This document shows positions 44,025-53,275 of a stretch of DNA of 64,000 bases, in pieces. Both the position numbers and the translations under genes were made by a program. This DNA comes from Flavobacterium ajazii (GTDB lineage: Bacteria; Bacteroidota; Bacteroidia; Flavobacteriales; Flavobacteriaceae). Location of the stretch: positions 1 to 64,000 of the forward strand of contig NZ_JAAEHL010000015.1 of the NCBI RefSeq assembly GCF_010614725.1, written 5' to 3'. Each line of letters opens with the position of its first letter. The stretch's first letter is position 1. The notes beneath the pieces were generated by a model. That model was not told where the DNA came from and searched no databases. It was given only the letters and a program-made list of their open reading frames with translations.

Positions 44025-44584
44025 TTCAAAATGATAGTCTGTGAAAATAAACAAATTATATAAATCCTATCTGTATTTATCTTACAAATCCTGATTGAAG
44101 CACTATCTTAACGGATTAGTTGAAAGTTGAGGATTCAGTAAAAAGATTAGAGAATCTTAATCCATAAACAATAAAATCCATGAGTTTAGAGAATAAAAAA
44201 ACTCCAAAGTCATAAGACTTTGGAGGACTCTAAATTTTATAATTCTTAATAAACCACACTCCCCTTAGAGTTCTTATTAAAAATTGAAGTATTATTCCAG
44301 CTTTATTAATTTTATACAATTTTAAGCCATAAAAATACCCTGTCAAAGTCTCCGGATTTAACTAAAATTCTGCCCCTGTAATTAATTAGAATTCAAAACA
44401 CCGACAACTGAATGATCTGCTTTTTATTAGTTAACAATCCAAAAAAAATATTTTGAAAAAGAAACCGGAAGACTTTTAAGGGATTTAATATTTACCTAAA
44501 CATAAAAAAATGTGCAAATTTTTGCTCTGAAACATCACTTTAACTATGGGCAATCGGCTCAAAACCCATCGCCGAAAACTTAAC
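44025..44584. other. Intergenic region with one hairpin-repeat copy
   Basis: About 560 nt without a gene. The only recognisable content is the repeat at 44166-44225. Confidence 0.5.
44166..44225. repeat. Copy of the tRNA-Tyr downstream sequence
   Basis: 60 nt closely matching 48380-48439, including a hairpin formed by ACTCCAAAG and CTTTGGAG. The tRNA itself is not present here. Confidence 0.75.
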
Positions 44585-45775
44585 TTACAACTTAATTAAC
44601 TTTGTTGTCTCTTTGTTTGTTTTTAAAAAATAAACTCCATCTGTAAACCCGGACAAATCTACTTGTGAAACTTCTCCCGTAGTTTTTTGAGATTTTACTT
44701 TTTTGCCTGAAATATCAAACACTTCCAGTGTAACATTTTCCTTATTGTTAATATTAAAAATACCAGTTGATGGATTTGGATAAACTAAAACTTTCTCTTG
44801 TTTCCCGAAAGAAGGTGTGCCTAAAGTTGCTCCGGTAACAGACATGAAATCGGTCCAAACCGCGGTATTCTCATAAGCCGGCTCCTTGCCCGCAGGAACA
44901 ATTAGTGGAATAGTAGTAATATTTACACCATTAAAAACATTTGCATTGATTGCTACAGGCGTTGGGCTTAAGGTTGTTACAGAAGTTATCGCATCGCAAG
45001 AGGCAAAAGCAGAATCCCCAATACTCGTTACCGAATTACCAAGCACTACAGAAGTTAGCCCATAGCAAAAATAAAAAGCAAAACTTCCTATGTTCGCTAC
45101 AGAATTTGGAATTGTTAAAGAAGCTAGCTTAGTGCAATTATTGAAAGCATAATTCTCAATGCTCGTTACAGAATTACCAATCGTTAGAGAAGTTAGCCCT
45201 GTACAATCTTCAAAAGCACGACTCTCAATGCTCGTTACTGAATTAGGAATCACAATAGTGTTTAGAAATTTGCAATATTGAAAGGTTTTAGATCTAATAG
45301 TAGCGATTGAATTGCCAAGCGTAATCGAGGTTAAACTTTTGCAATTTATAAAAGCAGCCTCTCCAATACTTGTTACAGAATCAGGAATCGTTACAGAAGT
45401 TAGCCCTGTGCAGAAATAAAAAGCCCCAGATCCAATATTTGTTACAGAATTAGGTATCGTTACAGAAGTTAGCCCCGTGCAATTAAAAAAAGCATAATTG
45501 CTAATATTCGTTATCGAATTAGGAATCGTTACAGAGGTTAGTCCCGTGCAACCATAAAAAGCATTAGTTCCAATACTTGTAACAGAATAGGTCGTGCCTG
45601 AATCCGTAACACTTGCAGGAATAGCTGCTGTAGAAATTGTCACATCTTTCATTTTCACAGCCACATTCGTCCCCGAAGTTACCGTATAAGTCAGATCGCC
45701 TTGTGTAAAAGTCTGTGCCAAAATTGACATCGGAACAAATAATAAGGTAAAATACAGAAGTAATTTTTTCATCAT
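44585..45775 (-). CDS. BspA-like leucine-rich repeat surface protein, T9SS cargo
   Basis: A 396-residue exported protein. A signal peptide (to about residue 21) is followed by ten or so BspA/LRR_5-type repeats at about 60-290, each built on GLTSVTIPNSVTNIGxxAFxxC. The last 75 residues are a T9SS type A sorting domain (VLVYPNPSTGIFNIN...LEVFDISGKKV...GVYFLKTNKETTKLIKL). BspA-type LRR proteins mediate adhesion. It is divergent from the hybrid sensor kinase at 46092, which may control it. Confidence 0.9.
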   Translation of the reverse strand: MMKKLLLYFTLLFVPMSILAQTFTQGDLTYTVTSGTNVAVKMKDVTISTAAIPASVTDSGTTYSVTSIGTNAFYGCTGLTSVTIPNSITNISNYAFFNCTGLTSVTIPNSVTNIGSGAFYFCTGLTSVTIPDSVTSIGEAAFINCKSLTSITLGNSIATIRSKTFQYCKFLNTIVIPNSVTSIESRAFEDCTGLTSLTIGNSVTSIENYAFNNCTKLASLTIPNSVANIGSFAFYFCYGLTSVVLGNSVTSIGDSAFASCDAITSVTTLSPTPVAINANVFNGVNITTIPLIVPAGKEPAYENTAVWTDFMSVTGATLGTPSFGKQEKVLVYPNPSTGIFNINNKENVTLEVFDISGKKVKSQKTTGEVSQVDLSGFTDGVYFLKTNKETTKLIKL

Positions 45776-45936
45776 TTTTTAATTTTTAAATGGTTAGTTT
45801 TTCAGGATATTTGATTCCAGTGATGGGCTTTAGTTTTGAGTCACAGACTTTCGGTAATCAATAATGAACCGAAAGACTATTATCTCAAAAAAACGGCTGT
45901 CTTTGCAGTCAAAATCCAGTGCTGAAATTTCCAATG

Positions 45937-45944
45937 CAAATTTA
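45937..45944 (-). promoter_or_regulatory. Candidate -7 box TAAATTTG for the LRR gene
   Basis: A perfect minus-strand TAnnTTTG, giving a leader of about 155 nt before the LRR start. It lies in the 316-nt divergent region (45776-46091), in which nothing else was identified. Confidence 0.35.
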
Positions 45945-46091
45945 AAATAACCGATAACTCCAATTGAATCAGCGAAGTATCCATTTGATTCAAAAAACAT
46001 CTATTTGCTTCAATTTTTAAAATTGTCGTTCTGAAAGCTTGTACAGCAAAATAAAAAAACTAAAATTTGTCTCATCTAAAGTTCGGAAATC

Positions 46092-48239
46092 ATGAATTTA
46101 ACCCATCATACAAGTGTCAAAAACACTCATAGATCGTATGAAAAACAAATCAAAATTTTAAATATTTTTTGTATCGTCTGGATGTGTGTCGTGCTTTTTA
46201 TTATCTGCATGAATCTTTATATGGATGTCGTGCCTCTTTATTTTGAAAAGAAAATTTTCACACACCAATACATCAACTGGGATATATTTTTTGGGCATTC
46301 AGTTTGCGAAATTCTTGTATTAACAGTCTATTTTTTAAACCGCAAAAAAAAGTTTAAGCTTGCCCGGGTACTTTTTATGATTTTTGTTTTTGCGCACTTC
46401 AATTTGTTTACACTTTTTGTAAATCCCGGAAGATTTATAGAGTATTATTTTTGTTTCTTCGCAGGTATTGCACTGCCTTTTTTCAGGAAAAACACGCTCC
46501 CTTTTGCGTTTATGATACTTAGTTATATCTGCTTTTTGTGCCCGTACTATGTGTATGTTGTTTACCCGCAGGACATCATCGACAGATTAATGGAAATTAG
46601 TACGTTTTGTCTTTTCCTTTCTGTTTTTTTACTGATGACCTACTTCAAAAAACTAAATCTTCAAAACGAAACTCTCCTGGAAATAGAACGGGACAAAGTC
46701 ATCGAAGACAAAAATATTATTGCTCAGAAAGAAAGTGAACTCCGGGAATTAAACGAATTTAAAACCCAGTTTTTCATCAATCTTTCGCACGAAATCCGAA
46801 CCCCGCTCACCCTTATACAAGGTTATGTTTCCAGAATTGATTTTGATGAATCCCAATCGGAAAATCAAAACAGGATAGCCGTTATCAATTCTCAAACCGC
46901 ACACATTCAAAACATTATAGACAACATTCTTGATTTAAGCAAAATAGATTCTAATGAATTTAAAATCAATACCGCTCAGGTTCCGTTGATTCCTTTTTTG
47001 AACAAACACTATCAGGAATTCAAGGAATTGTTTGATAAAAAGCAAATTCACTTCAGTCTGCAGCTCGAAATTCCGACTTTGGAGGTACAAATGGATGAAA
47101 GTTTAATTTCTAAATCGATCAATAATTTACTGGCAAATGCTTTAAAATTTACACCCGAAAAAGGAAAAGTACAAATGAAGGCCATTTTAAATACTGATTT
47201 GCAAATTAGTATAGAAGACAGCGGAATTGGCATTCCTGAAGCAGATTTAACTAAGGTTTTTGATCGTTTTTATCAATCAAAAAATGATATTACCAAAAGT
47301 CAGGGCAACGGTATTGGTTTGTCCTTTACCAAAAGTATCATCGAAAAACACCAGTTTAGCATCGATTTGACAAGCGAACCTTCGGTTTCTACCGTTTTCA
47401 CCATCACAATTCCTGAAAAATTCGTTTCGGTTTCTACAACTAAAAATCGTTTAGAAGTTAATAATGACAATAAAAGGACTGATACAAAAACAGCAGCTGT
47501 TTCAACGTACAATAGTCCGGTCAGAAAACGTATTTTGCTGGTAGAAGACCATCAGGAAATGCAGACGTACATTCAGATGGTCTTGCATCAATTTGAGGTT
47601 GTGCAGGCGTTTAATGGCAGCGAAGCCTTGCAGATACTAAAAAATCAGACTTTTGACATTATTATTACCGATTATATGATGCCTGTGCTCGATGGCGAAT
47701 CGCTGGTAAGGGAACTAAAGAATCAAAACAACAAAACACCCATTATTGTTTTGACTGCCCGTGCCGACCAGCAGGGAAAACTCAATATGCTGCGTTTGGG
47801 TGTAGATGCTTACCTGAACAAACCTTTTGTAGAAGAAGAACTGTTGCTTTTAATTCAAAAATCGCTCGAATCAGCAGAAGTCATCAATGCTGTTTCACCA
47901 ACATTAAACAAAGAAGAACAACAATGGCTGGAAGAATTTTCGCAGAAATTTAATGCCGATTTAAACGATTACATCCACGCCAATTTAACTCAGGTTAATT
48001 TTGGTGTCGAAGAACTTGCATCTCGTTTTTCGATGTCAAAAAGTACTTTAAACCGAAAAACAAAAGCTGTTTTGGGGCAGACACCACAGGAAATCATCAC
48101 AGAAGCCCGCCTGCAAAAGGCAAAGGCTTTACTCAAAGAAAACCCGTATGCTACTAAAAAAGAAATTGCCGGAGCAGTAGGCATAAATAATAGCGGTTAT
48201 TTATTTAGCAAACTCAAAATCCGGTTTGCCATAGAATAG
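46092..48239 (+). CDS. Hybrid sensor histidine kinase/response regulator with AraC-type output
   Basis: A 715-residue hybrid two-component protein. Five to six membrane helices occupy about 25-195, without the large periplasmic propeller of classical HTCS proteins. The HisKA domain has FINLSHEIRTPLT (phospho-His about 236). HATPase motifs are NNLLANALKF, DSGIGIPEADL and GNGIGLSFTKSI. A receiver domain follows (ILLVEDHQE, phospho-Asp in IIITDYMMPVLDG, Lys in YLNKPF). An AraC-like HTH (ELASRFSMSKSTLNRKTKAVLGQTPQEIITEARLQKA) ends the protein. It can sense, phosphorylate and bind DNA in one polypeptide. Divergent from the BspA-like gene. Confidence 0.9.
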   Translation: MNLTHHTSVKNTHRSYEKQIKILNIFCIVWMCVVLFIICMNLYMDVVPLYFEKKIFTHQYINWDIFFGHSVCEILVLTVYFLNRKKKFKLARVLFMIFVFAHFNLFTLFVNPGRFIEYYFCFFAGIALPFFRKNTLPFAFMILSYICFLCPYYVYVVYPQDIIDRLMEISTFCLFLSVFLLMTYFKKLNLQNETLLEIERDKVIEDKNIIAQKESELRELNEFKTQFFINLSHEIRTPLTLIQGYVSRIDFDESQSENQNRIAVINSQTAHIQNIIDNILDLSKIDSNEFKINTAQVPLIPFLNKHYQEFKELFDKKQIHFSLQLEIPTLEVQMDESLISKSINNLLANALKFTPEKGKVQMKAILNTDLQISIEDSGIGIPEADLTKVFDRFYQSKNDITKSQGNGIGLSFTKSIIEKHQFSIDLTSEPSVSTVFTITIPEKFVSVSTTKNRLEVNNDNKRTDTKTAAVSTYNSPVRKRILLVEDHQEMQTYIQMVLHQFEVVQAFNGSEALQILKNQTFDIIITDYMMPVLDGESLVRELKNQNNKTPIIVLTARADQQGKLNMLRLGVDAYLNKPFVEEELLLLIQKSLESAEVINAVSPTLNKEEQQWLEEFSQKFNADLNDYIHANLTQVNFGVEELASRFSMSKSTLNRKTKAVLGQTPQEIITEARLQKAKALLKENPYATKKEIAGAVGINNSGYLFSKLKIRFAIE

Positions 48240-48408
48240 GCTTTGGGTATTGGTCATTTATTTTTAGCACAATAAAGCGTTTAGATCACAGTTTAGAGGA
48301 GTGAGAAAAATAGATTTCTTCTTATTCAGATTATCTAATCTTTTTGCTTAATCCCCAGCTTCTCGATACAATATAATGTAAACAATAAAATCCATAAGTT
48401 TAGGAAAT

Positions 48409-48442
48409 AAAAAAACTCCAAAATCGCAAGACTTTGGAGTTT
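48409..48442 (-). terminator. Terminator of tRNA-Tyr (left copy)
   Basis: AACTCCAAA pairs with TTTGGAGTT. The hairpin lies just downstream of the tRNA on the minus strand. Confidence 0.7.
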
Positions 48443-48453
48443 TTAGTAATTTG

Positions 48454-48534
48454 TGGGGAGAGCAGGATTCGAACCTGCGAAGTTCACACAGCAGATTTAC
48501 AGTCTGCCCTCGTTGGCCGCTTGAGTATCTCCCC
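48454..48534 (-). tRNA. tRNA-Tyr (GTA), left copy
   Basis: An 81-nt class II tRNA. The acceptor stem is GGGGAGA/TCTCCCC with discriminator A, and the anticodon loop CTGTAAATC gives anticodon GTA. The T-arm is GGTTCGAATCC, and a long variable arm is present. CCA is not encoded. The sequence is identical to the copy at 53076-53156. Confidence 0.95.
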
Positions 48535-48700
48535 AAATTTGAATGTCAATCTATCAATCCGTCGACACTCGGAAAATCATAAAAAAATCGAACGATTTTA
48601 TACAGGATTTGAAAAAACTTTCGATAAAAATAGAATTAGTTTTTTTGTTAAATTATCTTCTTGAAATGCTATTAACAAATATTTGAAGTTACTTCGGTTA

Positions 48701-49732
48701 TTATTCCTCGTTTTGGATCATTTTATCAATATTATCTTTTACCAATTGTTCTAACTGATAGGTAGCTACTCCCAAAGGCTTATCAAGTCCACGCATTGCA
48801 TACTCCACTTTTATATTACTTTTTGATGCACAAAGTAGTAAACCTATTGTTCGCTCGTCAGTTGGAGTTTTGAGTTTATCGTCAATAGCACTAATGTAAA
48901 AATTAAGTTTAGAAATATACTCAGGCATAAATTCCCCTGCTTTAAGTTCTATAACAACATAAGCATGTAAGATCGTATGGTAAAAAAGTAAATCAATTTT
49001 ATAATCAGTATTGTCAATTTCAATAGTGTATTGTCTTCCGATAAATGCAAATCCTTTTCCCAATTCCAACAAAAAGTCTGTAATCTTCTGTGTTAAAAGT
49101 TTTTCAATTTCAAGTTCTTTTACTTTTGCAGAAAGCATTAAAAAATCAAAATGATAAGGGTCTTTGAAAATACTTTTTGCTAGATCAGATTGGTATTCGG
49201 GTAAAGTTTGTTTAAAATTGTTTAATGCTTTTCCGCTTCGTGAATATAAATTGCTTTGTATTTGCAAAAGCATAACATCTCTACTCCATTCGTTTTTGGC
49301 TGTTTCTGCTATATAGAAAGCTCTTTCTGATGGGTCTTTTACTTTGGTAAGTAAACTGATATGATGATACCAGGTAATTTGTGCAAGTGCCACTTGCACA
49401 AATTCATTTTCAGATTGTGCAAGAGGTACTTCCACGATTGGAAAATGAGGGTAAGCCTCGGAAAAAGCTCTCATATACTTTAAATTTCGAACAGAAAAAC
49501 CTTTGCTATCGGGAAAATTATGAATCAGATCATTAGCTAAAAGGTCGATAATTTTACTTCCCCAGCCATTTTGTAGTTGTTTTTCGATGATGGAATTTCC
49601 AATTTCCCAATACAAAGTGAGCATTTCAGTATTGACCTTTAATGCCGTTTGGGTTTGGGCACGTTTTATCTTGTTTAAAATAAATACTGACCAGTCTTTG
49701 TAATCATTGCTTTGGATAATTTCATCACTCAT
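48701..49732 (-). CDS. YhcG/DUF1016-family PDDEXK nuclease
   Basis: A 343-residue member of the DUF1016 (YhcG) family. The N-terminal helical domain has NTEMLTLYWEIGNSIIEKQ and the typical GFSVRNLKYMRAFSEAYP (about 15-150). The C-terminal PD-(D/E)XK fold has the Asp in YKIDLLFYH (about 245) and E-x-K in VVIELKAGEFMPEY (about 260). Family members occur in defence islands and beside restriction genes; the nuclease target is not known. The TTG at 49771 is rejected in favour of ATG 49732, since a -7 box lies at 49760. It is the first of two minus-strand genes inside the duplicated-tRNA segment. Confidence 0.85.
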   Translation of the reverse strand: MSDEIIQSNDYKDWSVFILNKIKRAQTQTALKVNTEMLTLYWEIGNSIIEKQLQNGWGSKIIDLLANDLIHNFPDSKGFSVRNLKYMRAFSEAYPHFPIVEVPLAQSENEFVQVALAQITWYHHISLLTKVKDPSERAFYIAETAKNEWSRDVMLLQIQSNLYSRSGKALNNFKQTLPEYQSDLAKSIFKDPYHFDFLMLSAKVKELEIEKLLTQKITDFLLELGKGFAFIGRQYTIEIDNTDYKIDLLFYHTILHAYVVIELKAGEFMPEYISKLNFYISAIDDKLKTPTDERTIGLLLCASKSNIKVEYAMRGLDKPLGVATYQLEQLVKDNIDKMIQNEE

Positions 49733-49759
49733 ATAAAGAGGTAAAACTTTGGTTATTGG

Positions 49760-49767
49760 CAAATATA
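49760..49767 (-). promoter_or_regulatory. Candidate -7 box TATATTTG for the YhcG gene
   Basis: A perfect minus-strand TAnnTTTG 28 nt before ATG 49732. It supports that start. Confidence 0.45.
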
Positions 49768-49853
49768 ACAAAAAGGCTCTGCTGTTTTATCGCAAAGTCT
49801 TGATTAATTATTATTCTCTTAATTTTTCAAAAATTCTATAATCGCAATTAATT

Positions 49854-52838
49854 TCAGTAAATTAGTCCGTTATAGACCAACCGTTCCTCTAATTGTCCTT
49901 TCCAAATCGTAAATCCTTTGTTGTTCTCTGAATAATCATGGACAATTCTTGAAAAGTTTAGCGGATTAGTTTCCAAATAAGTTTGTCGTCCTTTTTCTCG
50001 AATAATGTTTATTTCTTTGTCTATTTGTTTGATTGCGTCAATTAGTAATGATTTACTTTTTTCTATGTGCCAAATGTAAGTAGCTTCTTCGGTATCTAAT
50101 GTTTCTAAAATGATGTGATATTTTTGTTCTCCTGCTATTAAAAAGACTAATGAAAACGGCTGTAAAATAAATCTCAACTTCATTAAATTTCTTTCGTGTA
50201 TCTTAATTAAAAAATGAATATGTTGTGAATGTTTGTATTGTTTCCCTTTTAGTAAATCTTTCAAAACATCTTCTACATCTGCATAAATATTTTGGTCTTT
50301 GGGCAATTCGTTTGTTGTAAGAATATTTTGTTTTGATGTAGGGATTTGATTAATGAACGTTTTATTCAAAAATTGGAACTTTACGCTTTCAACAATTTCT
50401 TTGTTGATATTTTCAATGTCGTCAGAAGTTGCCAATTGCGATAAAATCACTCCGTTTTCTAATTCTACATAAATATCAATTGTAACAGATTTTGAATTCA
50501 AAATTTTGATAAAATAAGGTTTCAAAACCTCAAATTCAGGTCTGAATTCTTCATTTTCTATTTCAAAAACAAATCCTTCGTTACTTTCTTTATCTATATA
50601 TTCAAAACCTACATTACCATATCTAAAATCCAAATCATCTATAGCGATTTTGATTTGTTTTTTAATTACCATACTTTGCTTTTCAGGTATTGATTCTGTT
50701 GGTTCATCAAACAAATCTGCTTGCTTGATTATTTGACGGTAATACGTGTTTCGTTTGAAAAAAAGTTTATTCAAATAATCAATTTTGATGTCTCGGTAAT
50801 CGTAAATTGTGGGATTAATTTCTGAACGCTGTACTCGTCCAATATATTGAACCAACTTGCCTTTAAAAGAAAATGGATAGACCAAAAACAAGGAATTGAT
50901 ATTTGACAAATCCGAACCCTCACCAAAATATTGTCCTGTAGTAATCAATATTTGAAAATTGCCTTGTCGTAAATTTTGCCATTTTGATTTTCTGTTGGAT
51001 TCTGAATCTTCTCCACTTAGTGTAACGACTTCGTAAGATTGTTTGAGAAAAAGGTAAAGTGAATCAATATGCTCTTTTCTTTCAGTTATAACTGCTATTC
51101 GCTTTCCTTTTGAAAGTTCAATTTTAATGTCATTTATGATAAGTTTGTTTCTTTCCGAATCATGCACTAAAATCTTTGAAAGTGTTTCAAAACTGTCTGT
51201 TTTTGAATTGAATGGAATATCTAAATCAGTATTTTTGACAATGATTTGAGCGTGTTTGAAGTTTTCAATGTCAGAAGTTGTAATCTCCGAAATTATTTCT
51301 CCAATAAAAGCAAAAATCAGTTTGTCATCATTGTATTTTCTGAATGGTGTTGCCGTCAATCCATAGAGATAAAATGTTTCTAATTTTTCAATAGTGTTGC
51401 GAAATATTTCGGCTGGAATATGATGGCATTCATCGATTAAGATAGTCCCGAACTGATTATGTATTTGTTCAATTTGTTTTGGTAAGCTTTGAATGGTGGC
51501 AATAGTAATGTGTTTGCCGATTTTCGCTTTGCCTTGTGCAATGATGCCGATTTCGTTTTTTGAAATTCCTAGAAATGCTTGAATTCGCTCTTGCCATTGC
51601 TGCAATAATTGTTTGCGATGAACAATGATTAAAGCAGGTTGTTTTTTCTCTGCGATAATCTTCAATCCCATAATAGTTTTTCCTGAATTTGGAGGAGCCA
51701 CGATAACTCCAAAATCTTTTTTTGATGAAGTTTCAATTACTTTATCTTGATGATTTCTCAATGTTGCATTGAATGAGAAAGGTATTTCTTCCTTTCGTTT
51801 TCTGCTGTCCTTAAAATCAAATTCGAAATTTTGATTTTTACAGAAGCGAAGTAATTTTCTAATAAAACCTCTTGGAATGATGATTTCGCTTTCTGTTTCT
51901 TCAACAAGTTTAAAATAGCGCTCTGTTCCAAAAGTATTTTTTCCCGATTTTTTCTTGATAAAGAATTCCAAATTGGCAAAATTCAATTCTTCTTTGAGAT
52001 AATTGATTAACGAAGTAGTTAATCCATCTCTTTGGATAAGGATGTTTTGTTGAAGCGTGATAGATAGTTTACCATTGTTTCTTTTGGGAATTGGTAGATT
52101 TTCTGTTGTTGAAATTTCTTGATACAAATTTTCTAATATTTCAATCGAAACTTTTTCTATATCATTCAAAAATTGCCATTGATTAGCTATGGGTTCAAAT
52201 GTTTCGGGATTTATAAAACAACTATTTCCATTTTCCATTGCAGGTTTAAAAAATGGTAGAGCTATCAAATTGCCCAAGCCTTTCCCCGAAAGAAAATCCT
52301 GATTAGGAAATAATCGGTCGAAACTGGAACTTTTGTCAAACATTGAAAAAGCTCCCGACTGTTCCAAAATAGAAATAAAAATCTTTCTGCTTCTAATTGC
52401 CGGATAAGATTTGTTGAAAAATATCCAAACATGTCCACCATTTCCAGAACGGGAACGCTCCAAGTAGGCTGGTATATTTTTCTTCATACAAGTTTTTTGA
52501 AAAGCTAAAGCTTCTTCTTTCCAGTTTTGTTTATCAAAATCAGCTACTATAAACCAAGATGTATTATTCTGTAGTAATGGATAAATGCCAATTTGTTGGA
52601 TGCCGTTTAAATGTTTATAGATTTCGGCTTCAGTAAGTGATAGATATGTTTTGTGAGGATAGTTTTGAAAAGTTCCTCCATTCATTTTATATACCCGATA
52701 ATGGTATGGGTCATATTGATAAGCTGGTATATATCCGGCCTTTCCAGATTTTTCCCAACGAACAGCAAATACATCATTCCGACCTATGAAAACAGATTTG
52801 AATAGCTGAATTATATCTAATTGTTCCGCAGAAGACAT
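49854..52838 (-). CDS. AEP primase-like (TOTE-type) - SF2 helicase fusion
   Basis: A 994-residue protein. The N-terminal archaeo-eukaryotic-primase-like domain has a DxD catalytic motif in FIVADFDKQNW (about 99) and a conserved SGNGGHVWIFF (about 131), with RLFPNQD after it; this is the signature of primases assigned to TOTE conflict systems. A complete superfamily 2 helicase core follows: Walker A APPNSGKTIMG (about 383), DECHH (about 470), TATPFRKY (about 498) and QYIGRVQRS (about 667). The C-terminal 250 residues are a partner domain of unknown role. It probably acts on foreign nucleic acid, paired with the YhcG nuclease 82 nt downstream. Confidence 0.85.
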   Translation of the reverse strand: MSSAEQLDIIQLFKSVFIGRNDVFAVRWEKSGKAGYIPAYQYDPYHYRVYKMNGGTFQNYPHKTYLSLTEAEIYKHLNGIQQIGIYPLLQNNTSWFIVADFDKQNWKEEALAFQKTCMKKNIPAYLERSRSGNGGHVWIFFNKSYPAIRSRKIFISILEQSGAFSMFDKSSSFDRLFPNQDFLSGKGLGNLIALPFFKPAMENGNSCFINPETFEPIANQWQFLNDIEKVSIEILENLYQEISTTENLPIPKRNNGKLSITLQQNILIQRDGLTTSLINYLKEELNFANLEFFIKKKSGKNTFGTERYFKLVEETESEIIIPRGFIRKLLRFCKNQNFEFDFKDSRKRKEEIPFSFNATLRNHQDKVIETSSKKDFGVIVAPPNSGKTIMGLKIIAEKKQPALIIVHRKQLLQQWQERIQAFLGISKNEIGIIAQGKAKIGKHITIATIQSLPKQIEQIHNQFGTILIDECHHIPAEIFRNTIEKLETFYLYGLTATPFRKYNDDKLIFAFIGEIISEITTSDIENFKHAQIIVKNTDLDIPFNSKTDSFETLSKILVHDSERNKLIINDIKIELSKGKRIAVITERKEHIDSLYLFLKQSYEVVTLSGEDSESNRKSKWQNLRQGNFQILITTGQYFGEGSDLSNINSLFLVYPFSFKGKLVQYIGRVQRSEINPTIYDYRDIKIDYLNKLFFKRNTYYRQIIKQADLFDEPTESIPEKQSMVIKKQIKIAIDDLDFRYGNVGFEYIDKESNEGFVFEIENEEFRPEFEVLKPYFIKILNSKSVTIDIYVELENGVILSQLATSDDIENINKEIVESVKFQFLNKTFINQIPTSKQNILTTNELPKDQNIYADVEDVLKDLLKGKQYKHSQHIHFLIKIHERNLMKLRFILQPFSLVFLIAGEQKYHIILETLDTEEATYIWHIEKSKSLLIDAIKQIDKEINIIREKGRQTYLETNPLNFSRIVHDYSENNKGFTIWKGQLEERLVYNGLIY

Positions 52839-52864
52839 TCTTTTGATTTTTGAATAAAGTTAGT

Positions 52865-52872
52865 CAAATATA
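52865..52872 (-). promoter_or_regulatory. Candidate -7 box TATATTTG for the primase-helicase gene
   Basis: A perfect minus-strand TAnnTTTG 27 nt before ATG 52838. It is the same octamer at the same spacing as for the YhcG gene. Confidence 0.45.
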
Positions 52873-53030
52873 GCAAACATAAGGTTTAAACCTGATTTTT
52901 AGAATGGGTGATTATAAAGTAGCTTGAAATTATAAATATGAAAACCTTAAGAGGTACGAACCTTTTATTTTAGCATATATAGGTCTTCCATGTGATGTAG
53001 TACAAAAAATGACAGTTTTTTCGAACCATA

Positions 53031-53066
53031 AAAAAAACTCCAAAATCGCAAGACTTTGGAGTTTTT
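53031..53066 (-). terminator. Terminator of tRNA-Tyr (right copy)
   Basis: The same AACTCCAAA/TTTGGAGTT hairpin as at 48409-48442, downstream of the right tRNA. Confidence 0.7.
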
Positions 53067-53075
53067 GGTAATTTG

Positions 53076-53156
53076 TGGGGAGAGCAGGATTCGAACCTGC
53101 GAAGTTCACACAGCAGATTTACAGTCTGCCCTCGTTGGCCGCTTGAGTATCTCCCC
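53076..53156 (-). tRNA. tRNA-Tyr (GTA), right copy
   Basis: An 81-nt gene identical in sequence to the left copy (anticodon GTA, long variable arm, no encoded CCA). Two identical tRNA-Tyr genes 4.6 kb apart around cargo genes suggest insertion by tRNA duplication. Confidence 0.95.
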
Positions 53157-53199
53157 AAATTTGAATGTCAATCTACAATCCATCGACACTCGGAAAACG

Positions 53200-53232
53200 G
53201 TAAAAAAAACTCCTTAATTTCTTAAGGAGTTT
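53200..53232 (-). terminator. Orphan terminator hairpin
   Basis: A perfect 11-bp stem AAACTCCTTAA/TTAAGGAGTTT with a T-run on the minus strand. It follows a tRNA-3'-end-like sequence at 53237-53275 rather than a gene. Confidence 0.65.
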
Positions 53233-53236
53233 CTTT

Positions 53237-53275
53237 GTGGGGTGTCAGGGATCATAGTCGAACACCTTGTGCCTA
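53237..53275 (-). other. Possible tRNA 3'-end relic
   Basis: On the minus strand the stretch ends TCCCTGACACCCCA after a GTTCGA motif, resembling a tRNA T-arm and acceptor 3' strand with a small insertion. No 5' half is present. The remaining DNA to 53640 holds only an 18-codon ORF at 53422 and the repeat at 53513. Confidence 0.3.

Larger units (their letters stand above)
48407..48576. repeat. 170-bp direct repeat containing tRNA-Tyr, left copy
   Basis: Nearly identical to 53028-53197 over the terminator hairpin, the whole tRNA and about 40 nt beyond its 5' end. The two copies bracket the nuclease and primase-helicase genes. Confidence 0.9.
53028..53197. repeat. 170-bp direct repeat containing tRNA-Tyr, right copy
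   Basis: Partner of 48407-48576. The tRNA portion is identical and the flanks differ by only a few bases. Confidence 0.9.

Noticed and set aside
48348..48536. Minus-strand open frame over tRNA-Tyr
   Set aside because: It is a translation of the tRNA gene itself; the same frame recurs over the second tRNA.
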